From Bacillota bacterium (GTDB taxonomy: Bacteria > Bacillota > Clostridia > Acetivibrionales > DTU013), in assembly GCA_023435805.1 (NCBI GenBank), contig JAEZMC010000184.1, positions 1 through 17,922 of the forward strand: DNA of 17,922 nucleotides. The letters run 5' to 3'. Each line of letters begins with the position of its first letter. Position 1 is the first letter of the stretch. The position numbers were made by a program, and so were the translations under genes. This document shows positions 7,215 to 15,008 of this stretch, one piece after another. The notes below the pieces were generated by a model. The model saw only the letters and a list, made by a program, of their open reading frames with translations, was not told the origin of the DNA and did not search any database.

Positions 7215-7373
7215 TTATAAACCTAAAATGGAAAACGCGTAACACTGGGCAAGCATTACCACAAGCCACATGATTGCGGCGGCCAGAGCGAGGCGGAGCA
7301 GCAGGTGTATCTTCTTTATGTTCCGCTTCCTGACATACCACCATCTGCGGTAAAGAATGCTGTTCCTGAACAT
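7215..7373 (-). CDS. 52-residue single-span membrane protein, unknown
   Basis: ATG at 7373 is preceded by GGAGG at seven bases, and the frame runs 52 codons to TAA. The N-terminal half is strongly basic and aromatic (YRRWWYVRKRNIKKIH, residues 8-23). The second half is one hydrophobic segment (about 24-50, LLLRLALAAAIMWLVVMLAQ). The basic-inside rule predicts a cytoplasmic N-terminus. It lies 63 bases after the ZIP transporter gene on the same strand, so probably forms the last gene of that operon. I do not recognise the family; a small regulator or partner of the transporter is possible but unproven. The ribosome site is the arm of a hairpin at 7377-7412. An 82-codon frame overlapping it has no ribosome site and runs into the bactofilin gene, so this is the better reading. 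Confidence 0.55.
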   Translation of the reverse strand: MFRNSILYRRWWYVRKRNIKKIHLLLRLALAAAIMWLVVMLAQCYAFSILGL

Positions 7374-7376
7374 GGA

Positions 7377-7412
7377 ACCACCTCCATGCACACAGCATAT
7401 GCAGGAGGTGGT
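7377..7412 (-). promoter_or_regulatory. Hairpin burying the ribosome site of the 52-residue gene
   Basis: ACCACCTCC (7377-7385) and GGAGGTGGT (7404-7412) are perfect complements; TGCA/TGCA adds four more pairs past a single bulged base, leaving a nine-base loop. In minus-strand RNA the 5' arm ACCACCTCC would cover the GGAGGTGG ribosome site four bases before the ATG. On the plus strand the same hairpin is followed by ATTTTGG, so it might also weakly end the bactofilin transcript. Confidence 0.6.
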
Positions 7413-7436
7413 ATTTTGGTTACAGAATATTTTTTG

Positions 7437-8249
7437 CTAAATAAACAGCAACAGGCTCACAGCCATAACCATCATGCCGGCTATCAAGCCATAGATGGAA
7501 AGGTGGGCCTCTCCATATTCCCTCGCTGTCGGCAGCAATTCATCCAGCGCAATGAATACCATGATCCCTGCCACCGCGGCAAAAAGTACACCAAATACGA
7601 CATCGTTAAAAAACCTGAACAAAATCAGGTATCCGATAACGGCACCCACCGGCTCGGATAAACCGGAAAGAAAAGAAAGCCTGAATGCCTTTTTCCTGTC
7701 CTCCGTAGCGTAATAAACAGGGATGGAAACGGCAATACCCTCCGGGATGTTATGGATTGCCACAGCCACGGCAATGGCGATACCAAGCGACGGATCCTTG
7801 ATCGCAGAGGTAAAGGTTGCAAGCCCTTCAGGAAAATTGTGAATGGCAATTGCCAGAGCAGTAAACGTTCCCATCCGCATCAGCTTGTTTCGGTCGATAG
7901 CCGTATTTCTGCTGTTTATATCCTCAATCTTTCGAAACTCATGCGGGTTTTCATTGGATGGTACAAACTTGTCAATGGCCGCAATCAGGAATATCCCCCC
8001 GAAAAAGGCAGCTACAGTGGCCCAGGATCCGGCGGTTATTCCCAATGCTACGGTAAGCGAGTCCTTTGCCTTGACAAATATCTCAATCATCGATACGTAA
8101 ATCATGACTCCCGCAGAAAAACCCAGCGCCAGGGATAGAAATTTCGTATTGGTTCTTTTTGTGAAGAAAGCCAGTATACTGCCTATTCCGGTCGATAAAC
8201 CCGCAAACAGCGTAAGCCCGAACGCAAATAATAAATTTTGAGCATTCAT
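7437..8249 (-). CDS. ZIP-family divalent metal transporter
   Basis: The ATG at 8249 follows AGGAGG at nine bases, giving 270 residues; an upstream in-frame start at 8291 would lack a site. About eight membrane segments are visible with a variable loop at about 98-125. The paired ZIP signatures are intact: AIHNFPEG (135-142, with His137, Asn138, Glu141) and AIHNIPEG (164-171, with His166, Asn167, Glu170). These residues form the binuclear metal site in the transport path. Bacterial members such as ZupT take up zinc and often iron, manganese or cobalt, so the precise metal is not fixed. The gene lies 60 bases after the XRE regulator and is probably co-transcribed with it and with the 52-residue gene downstream. 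Confidence 0.92.
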   Translation of the reverse strand: MNAQNLLFAFGLTLFAGLSTGIGSILAFFTKRTNTKFLSLALGFSAGVMIYVSMIEIFVKAKDSLTVALGITAGSWATVAAFFGGIFLIAAIDKFVPSNENPHEFRKIEDINSRNTAIDRNKLMRMGTFTALAIAIHNFPEGLATFTSAIKDPSLGIAIAVAVAIHNIPEGIAVSIPVYYATEDRKKAFRLSFLSGLSEPVGAVIGYLILFRFFNDVVFGVLFAAVAGIMVFIALDELLPTAREYGEAHLSIYGLIAGMMVMAVSLLLFI

Positions 8250-8309
8250 CTGATGTAACCTCCTGTTGAAAAAGTGGCATGTCAATCCCACATGAATATG
8301 AGTCTAATA

Positions 8310-8771
8310 TTACTGTCTGGTTTGAATGAGTATCTCCATGGCCATATATCTCTTGAGCGCCGTTTCCATCTGGATATAGACGTCTTCAAGAAAAAGAGAG
8401 TACAAATCTCTATCCTCAATCAAATAATTGCATTCAAGGGCACGATCCAGCAGGCTGCTGATTTTTTTCTCCACATCCTTGTCCTCAAGTGCCTTCAGGT
8501 TTCTGTCCTTAGCAATGGCAAGCCGGAGCAATGACGGTATTCTGAGGGCAGGCGCCTCCGATTCCTGTTCCAGCCCAAGCAGCATATCAATTTCGATTCC
8601 AAGTGCACGCGTAATCTTCAGCATGACTTCCAGCTTCGGATTGGCTTTTCTGCCATTTTCAAGCTGTGACAGATACCCCGGCGAGATACCGATTTGTCCT
8701 GCAAAGTCCACCAACGATATTTGTTTTTCCTCTCTTTTTGCCCTGATCGCTTCACCCACTTTGATCTGCAA
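8310..8771 (-). CDS. XRE-family helix-turn-helix regulator
   Basis: The AGGAGG at 8784-8779 is one base from an ATG (8777) but seven from a TTG at 8771, so I take the TTG, giving 153 residues. Residues 5-66 form a Cro/C1-type domain: VGEAIRAKREEKQISLVDFA, then GISPGYLSQLENGRK with the recognition helix, ending LGIEIDMLLGL. The remaining 85 residues are helical and charged and match no domain I recognise; they may mediate dimerisation or sense a signal. It is the first gene of the unit that continues with the ZIP transporter, which makes it a candidate regulator of metal uptake, though it belongs to none of the classical metal-sensor families. It has its own good promoter and is divergent from the PBP gene, whose promoter it may also touch. 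Confidence 0.85.
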   Translation of the reverse strand: MQIKVGEAIRAKREEKQISLVDFAGQIGISPGYLSQLENGRKANPKLEVMLKITRALGIEIDMLLGLEQESEAPALRIPSLLRLAIAKDRNLKALEDKDVEKKISSLLDRALECNYLIEDRDLYSLFLEDVYIQMETALKRYMAMEILIQTRQ

Positions 8772-8808
8772 TATCATACCTCCTTGTACCTTTATGATTA
8801 CATTTTTC

Positions 8809-8837
8809 ATTTTACAGAATACCTTTACGTTTATCAA
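8809..8837 (-). promoter_or_regulatory. Sigma-A promoter for XRE-ZIP-small protein operon
   Basis: On the minus strand TTGATA (8837-8832) and TAAAAT (8814-8809) with a 17-base spacer. The start of transcription would be near 8802, about 30 bases before the TTG start. Confidence 0.75.
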
Positions 8838-8872
8838 TACAAAAAGGCTTTTGCCGCGTATTCCCTACATTT

Positions 8873-8901
8873 TTGCAGTCAAAAAACATTTATGATATAA
8901 T
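8873..8901 (+). promoter_or_regulatory. Sigma-A promoter upstream of the PBP gene
   Basis: TTGCAG at 8873-8878 and a perfect TATAAT at 8896-8901 with a 17-base spacer. Transcription from about 8908 leaves a leader of roughly 185 bases before the PBP start. Confidence 0.75.
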
Positions 8902-8904
8902 GTT

Positions 8905-9030
8905 ATGCAGCAGTCCTGAAGATACCATTATAGGGGGCTATCCCCTTAGCCGGACAGGGTGCGGCATTCCTGGCATACCGTTCCAGGAGCAGCAAGAAGG
9001 AACCTATCTCCCCTCCGGTCAGTCTAATAA
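8905..9030 (+). ncRNA. Structured leader RNA of unknown class
   Basis: This stretch of the leader is GC-richer than its surroundings and can fold. Hairpin 1 (8931-8948) has seven pairs around a CTAT loop. GCCGGA (8949-8954) pairs with TCCGGT (9014-9019) with one wobble and encloses hairpin 2, TCCTGG/CCAGGA (8968-8973 with 8983-8988). No open frame of note is present. It does not match the conserved cores of TPP, FMN, SAM, cobalamin, lysine, glycine, c-di-GMP, c-di-AMP, T-box, SRP or tmRNA that I can recall. It could be a cis-regulator of the PBP gene or a separate small RNA, although no clear terminator follows. Confidence 0.35.
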
Positions 9031-9039
9031 AATAGTGTA

Positions 9040-9067
9040 TTGACAGCCTGTTTGCAATAGGTTTATT
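9040..9067 (+). promoter_or_regulatory. Possible second, proximal PBP promoter
   Basis: Perfect TTGACA at 9040-9045, 16 bases before TTTATT at 9062-9067, which matches the -10 consensus at four of six positions. If used, it gives a leader of under 20 bases that skips the structured region. Confidence 0.4.
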
Positions 9068-9090
9068 TCATATGAACAAGGAGGACCCGC

Positions 9091-11571
9091 ATGAAGTCCA
9101 GTTTGAAGCCTGCCCCCGGAGGGGCGGCAAAAAAACCGAAAAAAGCTTCTTCCGTAAGGAAGTTCATTTTTACTGTCGTAAAATTTCTGTTCGTTTTTTT
9201 CATGGCGCTGGGTTGTGCGGTGGCCGGAATCGCGGGCGGCGCGTTATACGGCTATATTAAAACGGCCGAACCGATCAGGGATGAGCAGCTCAACATCATG
9301 ACTTCCAGCAAGACTACCTTCATTTACGATTCAAAAGGCAATGTCATGCAAAAGCTTACCGGAAAGGATAATAAGGACAGTGAACCGATTACCGACAAGG
9401 AGGCTCCCGAGTTTCTGAAGCAGGCCATCATATCGATTGAGGATGAGCGTTTTGAAACCCATCCCGGCATAGACATACGAAGGATATTGAGTGCAGGCAT
9501 CAGCTTCTTTACCAACAGCGGAACGCCAACACATGGCGGCAGTACGATCACACAGCAGGTCGTCAAGAATATAACCGGCAACACGCAGCGTTCACTGCAG
9601 CGCAAGGTCCAGGAATGGTACGCAGCGATACAGCTGGAAAGAAAGCTGGAAAAATGGCAGATCCTCGAGCTTTATATGAATGTCAGCTATTGGGGGAATA
9701 GCTGCTATGGCGTACAGTCCGCCTCAAAAAAATATTTCGGTAAACCGGTGCAGGAGCTTTCTCTTGCCCAATGTGCGGTTCTGGCAGGTATCACGAACCA
9801 ACCTGGAAAGTACAATCCGTTTACTGAATCGGGACGTGAAAAAGCAAAGGAACGTCAGGAAATCATACTAAAAAAGATGCTCGAGTTGGGAAAAATCGAT
9901 CAGACCCAGTATGAGCAGGCCCTCAAAGAGGATTTGAAATATGCGTCAAAAGCGGATTCCCAAAAGGTCACAAGCGTACAGAGTTATTTTGTGGATCAGG
10001 TCATCAGCGATGTAAAAAAGGCCCTGATGACAGAACACAATCTGTCCTCCGCAATGGCAAATTTCATGATTTATAATAATGGCCTTGAAATTTACACCAC
10101 AATGGATCCATCCATTCAGGCTGCCATGGATCAGGTTTTCAATGACGACTCCTTTTTCCCGCTGGTCAATGATACGGCCAGGAGGCAATTGGAGCATCCC
10201 CAGGCGGCAATGGTCATCATAGATGCGCAAAACGGCCAGGTAAAAGCGCTCTACGGAGGGTATGGCAAAAAAGAGGCCAGCAATACATTGAACAGGGCCT
10301 CCTCCTCACTGATGAGGAGGCAGCCCGGCTCCAGCATCAAGCCCCTTGTTGTCTACGCACCTGCTATAGATCTGAAGCTCATTACACCGGCATCCATCTT
10401 TGACGATGTACCGGTTTATATGATGACAGGCAAGGATTCAGGAAGGGAATACCCGAGGAATTACGACAATCTGCATGACGGGCTGACTTCGGTTCGAAAC
10501 GGCTTGAAGAATTCAGTCAACGTCGTGGCTGCCAAAATATGGAGGGATGTTCTTGGTGCCGACAGCTCGGTGGAATACCTTAAAAGGGTTGGAATCGACC
10601 GTGAAAAGGAGAAATACCTGTCCCTTGTAATGGGCGGTCTTGAGGTCGGCGTCAATCCGCTTCAAATGGCTGCGGCCTACGTACCGTTCGCTCATAAAGG
10701 CATGTACTATGAACCGACTACCTATACATTGGTAAAAGACAGCAACGGAAAGACGCTTATTGATAAAAAACCTGAATACCATGCAGCATACAGCGAGCAG
10801 ACAGCCTTTATCATGCAGGATATGATGAAGGAGGTAACATCGGGAAGGACCTCACCGTATCCTCACAGCGGTACGGCTGCGGCATATGTCAACGAAAAAA
10901 CCATCGGTATGCCGGTGGCGGGCAAGACCGGTACGACCAACAGCAATATAGACAAATGGTTTGTAGGCTATACGCCGTATTATACGGCCGCTACCTGGTA
11001 TGGCTATGATAACAACGGCACCCAGCCGATTGAACTGAAAAAGGAAGAATACAACCAGTCAATGAAAATCTGGGCCGCCGTGATGAAAAAAGTACACGAA
11101 GGATTGGAAAAAAAGGATTTTGCCGTACCGTCAGGAATTGTTCAGAAAAATATCTGTATCTATTCCGGCAAAATTGCCACGGATCTGTGCGCGAAGGATC
11201 CCAGGGGCAGCGCCGTAAAAAAGGAATATTTCATTAAAGGGACAGAGCCGCGGGATGACGATCCTTGTACTGTTCACGTATCGGCAGCGGTATGTACGGA
11301 AAGTCAGGATAATTACAAGCGCAATCTCCTTGCAGGCCCGTACTGCCCGCTTCAGTCAGTGGTGGAAAAAGTCTTTATCCAGCGCATAACACCTTATGTG
11401 CCTGAAAAACCGGGAGAAACACCTCCCAAGGATGTTGCCTACGAACTCCCTGCCGGCGAGTATTGCAATAAGCACGGTGCGCCGGTCTTACCTACAGATC
11501 CGGGACCAGTATATTTCCCCGAACAGCCGGCCGACACCCAGACAGGATCAGCCATACAAATCCAGCCTTAA
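9091..11571 (+). CDS. Class A penicillin-binding protein (PBP1A type)
   Basis: An 826-residue bifunctional enzyme that polymerises glycan strands and cross-links peptides in peptidoglycan. The ATG at 9091 follows AGGAGG. A basic cytoplasmic tail (1-24) leads to one membrane segment (25-53). The GT51 glycosyltransferase domain shows EDERFETHPGID (117-128, catalytic Glu117), GGSTITQQ (149-156) and RKVQEW...ERKLEK (171-188). The transpeptidase domain has all three motifs: Ser414-x-x-Lys417 in GSSIKP, Ser475-Val-Asn477, and Lys612-Thr-Gly614. After the domain comes a tail with six cysteines (689, 700, 726, 735, 752, 792) and a Pro-rich end. It is a single-gene unit closed by a strong terminator. 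The organisation is usual for Clostridia, and both activities appear intact. Confidence 0.96.
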   Translation: MKSSLKPAPGGAAKKPKKASSVRKFIFTVVKFLFVFFMALGCAVAGIAGGALYGYIKTAEPIRDEQLNIMTSSKTTFIYDSKGNVMQKLTGKDNKDSEPITDKEAPEFLKQAIISIEDERFETHPGIDIRRILSAGISFFTNSGTPTHGGSTITQQVVKNITGNTQRSLQRKVQEWYAAIQLERKLEKWQILELYMNVSYWGNSCYGVQSASKKYFGKPVQELSLAQCAVLAGITNQPGKYNPFTESGREKAKERQEIILKKMLELGKIDQTQYEQALKEDLKYASKADSQKVTSVQSYFVDQVISDVKKALMTEHNLSSAMANFMIYNNGLEIYTTMDPSIQAAMDQVFNDDSFFPLVNDTARRQLEHPQAAMVIIDAQNGQVKALYGGYGKKEASNTLNRASSSLMRRQPGSSIKPLVVYAPAIDLKLITPASIFDDVPVYMMTGKDSGREYPRNYDNLHDGLTSVRNGLKNSVNVVAAKIWRDVLGADSSVEYLKRVGIDREKEKYLSLVMGGLEVGVNPLQMAAAYVPFAHKGMYYEPTTYTLVKDSNGKTLIDKKPEYHAAYSEQTAFIMQDMMKEVTSGRTSPYPHSGTAAAYVNEKTIGMPVAGKTGTTNSNIDKWFVGYTPYYTAATWYGYDNNGTQPIELKKEEYNQSMKIWAAVMKKVHEGLEKKDFAVPSGIVQKNICIYSGKIATDLCAKDPRGSAVKKEYFIKGTEPRDDDPCTVHVSAAVCTESQDNYKRNLLAGPYCPLQSVVEKVFIQRITPYVPEKPGETPPKDVAYELPAGEYCNKHGAPVLPTDPGPVYFPEQPADTQTGSAIQIQP

Positions 11572-11581
11572 AAATATTGAT

Positions 11582-11612
11582 AAAAAACGGAGGCCTTTAC
11601 CTCCGTTTTTTT
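11582..11612. terminator. Bidirectional terminator between PBP gene and proB
   Basis: ACGGAGG (11587-11593) and CCTCCGT (11600-11606) form a seven-pair stem with a six-base loop. Seven T residues follow on the plus strand (11606-11612), and the A tract at 11582-11587 gives a T tract on the minus strand. It serves both convergent genes. Confidence 0.9.
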
Positions 11613-11623
11613 ATTTCCATGCA

Positions 11624-12442
11624 TTATTTACTTTTAAACAGTGTACCTGTGTCAACTCCCGAAAGGATATCCAAGATGATCTCAGGCTCCGATCCACTGG
11701 CCAGCACCATGTCCACTCCATACGAATTGGCCATTTTTGCGGCGGTCAGCTTGGTAACCATACCGCCTGTTCCACGCCTCGATCCCGCACCACCGGCGCA
11801 TTTTTCAACCTCAGGGGTTATTTCCCGTACGATGGACAATAAAGTACAATTGCTGTTGTTTCTCGGATCTCCGTCATAAAATCCGTCAATATCGGAAAGG
11901 ATGATCAGCAAATCCGCCTTGACCAGTATGGAGACAATGGCTGACAGCGTATCGTTGTCACCGAATACGCGTTTTTCCCCGAATTCAATTTCGTCGATGG
12001 ATACGGAGTCGTTTTCATTGACGATCGGTACGATCCCATATTCCAGCAATGTCTCAAAGGTGTTGATGACATTGTGCCTCGTATGGTCTTCCTCAACCAC
12101 ATCCCTCGTAAGCAGAATTTGCCCTACTGTATGGCCGTATTCGGAAAAGAATTTGCTGTAGATATGCATGAGTTCACATTGCCCTACCGCTGCGACAGCC
12201 TGTTTTTCCCGGACTGTTTCAGGTTTCTCCCTGAGCTTGAGCTTGCCCGAACCGACTCCGATCGCGCCTGAAGTGACCAGTACGACCTCTTTATCCTGAT
12301 TCAGCAGATCCGACAATACTCGAGCCAGCTTATCGATCCTGGTAAAATTTACTTTTCCGTTATCATACGTCAGCGTAGACGTCCCAACCTTGACCACTAT
12401 TCTTTTCGCCTGTGCGAGTGAAGCTCTCTCACTATTCATCAT
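11624..12442 (-). CDS. proB: Glutamate 5-kinase
   Basis: A 272-residue amino-acid kinase that phosphorylates the side-chain carboxylate of glutamate with ATP, the first step of proline synthesis. Visible motifs are VVKVGTSTL (16-24), VTSGAIGVG (56-64), VNENDSVS (141-148, glutamate site), FGDNDTLSA (160-168), LSDIDGFYDGDPR (182-194) and GTGGMVTK (224-231). It ends after the kinase domain and so lacks the C-terminal PUA domain of the 367-residue E. coli enzyme, a short form seen in many other bacteria. The ATG at 12442 is preceded by GGGAG at eight bases; the second ATG at 12439 is an alternative. The usual partner proA does not follow: the next gene is convergent, so proA must lie elsewhere. 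It has its own promoter. Confidence 0.93.
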   Translation of the reverse strand: MMNSERASLAQAKRIVVKVGTSTLTYDNGKVNFTRIDKLARVLSDLLNQDKEVVLVTSGAIGVGSGKLKLREKPETVREKQAVAAVGQCELMHIYSKFFSEYGHTVGQILLTRDVVEEDHTRHNVINTFETLLEYGIVPIVNENDSVSIDEIEFGEKRVFGDNDTLSAIVSILVKADLLIILSDIDGFYDGDPRNNSNCTLLSIVREITPEVEKCAGGAGSRRGTGGMVTKLTAAKMANSYGVDMVLASGSEPEIILDILSGVDTGTLFKSK

Positions 12443-12518
12443 CCCGTCATCTCCCAGTCTTATCTATCCTGTATTCCGTTTAGCCTGATTACCAGACAGT
12501 TTTTGCGTCTCCTCTCTT

Positions 12519-12546
12519 ATTATACATATTTAGCCGTTGAACGCAA
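12519..12546 (-). promoter_or_regulatory. Sigma-A promoter for proB
   Basis: On the minus strand TTGCGT (12546-12541) and a perfect TATAAT (12524-12519) with a 16-base spacer, giving a leader of about 70 bases. It separates proB from the AraC-type gene upstream. Confidence 0.7.
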
Positions 12547-12570
12547 ATACGTCTGTAGAAGAAGCTCCGA

Positions 12571-14931
12571 TTAATCTGCTTTAGATGCCGCCTTTTTCAC
12601 GAAATCCTGGTGCACAGGCTTCCTGGAAGCGCGGAATTCACCCGGAGAAATGCTCTCATACTTCTTGAAAAACCTTATAAAGCTCTGTTCATTATTATAG
12701 CCAAGGTTTACCGCTATTTCCCTTATGTTCAGGTTCGTCTGGCAGAGTAAGCGTTTTGACTCATTGATTCTCATATTATTGATATAGTTGAGGATATTAT
12801 CGCCGGTTTCATCCTTAAAAATCTTCCTCAGGTGAGAATAGCTCAGACCGACATTTTCGGCAATTAAATTGATATCGATATCTTTTGTGTAATTTTCATG
12901 AATATAATCCAGAACCCGGTCAAAGTAGCTCTTGTTCTGGTTTCTCGAAACAGCAAGATATTTTGCAATGGCCGAATAGATCTCCACCAGCCATACCTTT
13001 ATATCCTCCAATGTCTCCTTGGAAGAAAGGACATGATATATATTGTAATTGCTGCCGAATATCATACTGGTATTCAAATGCAGGTCAAACAGGAATTTTA
13101 CAGTATTTACCGCCATCTGGTTAAAAATCTGCACAACATTTTCATACTGTGTTCCGCATTTTTTGCGGATATCCAGAATCAGGCCGGATATCAGTTCTTC
13201 CAGCTTGTCCGTATTTCCTGAGTTGATGATGTTGAATATCTGCTTTTCTTCCGTATAGGGGTAGTAATATGCTGTATCTTCGTGCCTTATCTCCCTCCAG
13301 AAATGAATGCCGCCATATCCATGTATCAGCTTGTATTTCAATGCTTCCTGCGCTCTGTCATAGGATTCGCTTACACTTGCGAAGGATTCCCCGATACTGC
13401 CAATTCCTATGGAAATCGTGTTGTCAAATACTTTTGACAGCTCGTCCTGAATTTTTATAAAGATTTCTTTCAAACTCATCTCTATATTTTTATGTGTGTT
13501 GGGATCAAAATTTATCACAAGAACGATTTTCTGCTTATCATATATCATCCCGGCACACTTGTATTCCGCTCCGAGCAACTGCTCCGATACCTTCAGGATC
13601 AGCGTCCTCATATACTCACGCTGTTCATTTGAGTAAGCGGCAGTGAATTCCTTGTATCTGTCTATTATAACCACCGCACAGGCAAAGCTGCTATCAATGA
13701 AATCAAAACCGTTCAGGTTGAAACTCTTTTCATCATATGCATCACCTTGAAGAAGGTTCATCAGGCAGGCGTTCCGATTATTATCACGGTTGTTCTCAAG
13801 AATCAAAAACAGCCGGTCCTCCTCTTTCATCATATAGTCAAAGGCATTCGATAGAATGGCCATCTCACTGTCGTTGCTTTTAATATCAATCCCTTTTTTT
13901 ACCCTGATGTCCTGCACCAGCTTGCTTAATGGTGTGGACATTTTCTTTGAAACGAAATAGGATGCAATAATGCCTGCAAAAAGGCAGGCAAAGCAGATAT
14001 AAAACGTGCGCATCATGAGGGAGTTCACTTTGCTCATGAGCTTATCCAAAGGAAAAACCCCTATATAAATCCAATCATTGAAATCAGACTTGTAGTAGGT
14101 TATAAGCTGTCTCTCCGTCCCGCTTCTGTAAATAATATAATCTTCGTCCAGGGTGCTGTTCAGAATCTCTTTGACATATCCTTCCTCAGATTTTTTACCA
14201 ATCAGGTCTTCCTGTATATTCGATATGATGTAACCTTCCCGGTTGATAATGGAAATATAGCCGTCGTCAATCGAGCTGTTGCTGTTAATCAGGTTGCGAA
14301 GCGCTTCCTCGTGAATATTGACTATGAGCGTACCATCAACGATCGTGGTATAGGGAGTGTAATTGTAAAAGAAGGTAATAACATGGTAGAAGGCCTTCTG
14401 ATTCCCTGTTCCCTCGGCCGAGGTCGTCAATATCCTGGTGGGAAGCCAGGCCGTACCGGATTTGAATTCCTTGAACTTCTTATATTCGTCCATCCAGCCT
14501 GTGTCATTAAAATCACTTTTTTTAAAGACCCCCTGGTTGGAGGTCAGAATGAAGTCAGCATTTTCAGAATACATGTATACGGAATGAAGGATGTCGTTTG
14601 CTCCGGTAAGGCTGGTTAAAGCATTCTGCAGCTTGTATACCTTCATGATGCCGTCGGGATTATTAAAAATATCCTGGAAGGAATGGATTCCGGACAAATC
14701 GTTGACCGTCCCGTTTACATTCAGTTTCAAGGCATCCATATAGAGATTCTGAGCAATCGTCCTGCTGAAATTGGATGCAACCTTCAGCTTTCCAATCAAG
14801 GATTTACTTAATTCATTTTCCGAATATCGAGTGACCTGATAGCTTAATACGGTCGTGATGATAATTGCCGGTATTGCAACCAGAAGTGTCAGCGATAAAA
14901 AAATTCTATAGAACATTGTTTTTTTTCTCAT
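12571..14931 (-). CDS. Membrane-spanning Cache-AraC transcriptional regulator
   Basis: A 786-residue one-component regulator. Membrane segment 1 is at about 10-31, then an extracellular region of some 275 residues with the double-Cache pattern (for example LHSVYMYSENADFILTSNQG at 115-134 and GYISIINREGYIIS at 224-237), membrane segment 2 at 307-328, a HAMP-like linker, and a cytoplasmic middle domain (about 410-545) ending ISIGIGSIGESFASVSESYD, the degenerate nucleotide-cyclase-like module common in this type. The C-terminal AraC domain (about 670-770) has both helix-turn-helix units (INLIAENVGLSYSHLRKIFK and IREIAVNLGYNNEQSFIRFF). It should bind a solute outside and switch genes inside, most likely the ABC transporter upstream. 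The ATG at 14931 has only a weak AGGG site. It has its own promoter. Confidence 0.92.
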   Translation of the reverse strand: MRKKTMFYRIFLSLTLLVAIPAIIITTVLSYQVTRYSENELSKSLIGKLKVASNFSRTIAQNLYMDALKLNVNGTVNDLSGIHSFQDIFNNPDGIMKVYKLQNALTSLTGANDILHSVYMYSENADFILTSNQGVFKKSDFNDTGWMDEYKKFKEFKSGTAWLPTRILTTSAEGTGNQKAFYHVITFFYNYTPYTTIVDGTLIVNIHEEALRNLINSNSSIDDGYISIINREGYIISNIQEDLIGKKSEEGYVKEILNSTLDEDYIIYRSGTERQLITYYKSDFNDWIYIGVFPLDKLMSKVNSLMMRTFYICFACLFAGIIASYFVSKKMSTPLSKLVQDIRVKKGIDIKSNDSEMAILSNAFDYMMKEEDRLFLILENNRDNNRNACLMNLLQGDAYDEKSFNLNGFDFIDSSFACAVVIIDRYKEFTAAYSNEQREYMRTLILKVSEQLLGAEYKCAGMIYDKQKIVLVINFDPNTHKNIEMSLKEIFIKIQDELSKVFDNTISIGIGSIGESFASVSESYDRAQEALKYKLIHGYGGIHFWREIRHEDTAYYYPYTEEKQIFNIINSGNTDKLEELISGLILDIRKKCGTQYENVVQIFNQMAVNTVKFLFDLHLNTSMIFGSNYNIYHVLSSKETLEDIKVWLVEIYSAIAKYLAVSRNQNKSYFDRVLDYIHENYTKDIDINLIAENVGLSYSHLRKIFKDETGDNILNYINNMRINESKRLLCQTNLNIREIAVNLGYNNEQSFIRFFKKYESISPGEFRASRKPVHQDFVKKAASKAD

Positions 14932-14968
14932 ATAGACCCTATAAACATTCTATGATTTCCACTACCCT

Positions 14969-14996
14969 ATTTTACTATCATAACATAAATCTTCAA
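14969..14996 (-). promoter_or_regulatory. Promoter for the Cache-AraC gene
   Basis: On the minus strand TTGAAG (14996-14991) and TAAAAT (14974-14969) with a 16-base spacer, placed just after the hairpin that follows the binding-protein gene. Confidence 0.55.
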
Positions 14997-15008
14997 TGTA
15001 CACTACAA

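Noticed and set aside
7150..7398. 82-codon minus-strand frame overlapping the end of the bactofilin gene
   Set aside because: No ribosome site, runs into the bactofilin gene, and conflicts with the 52-codon frame that has a strong ribosome site and a membrane-protein pattern.
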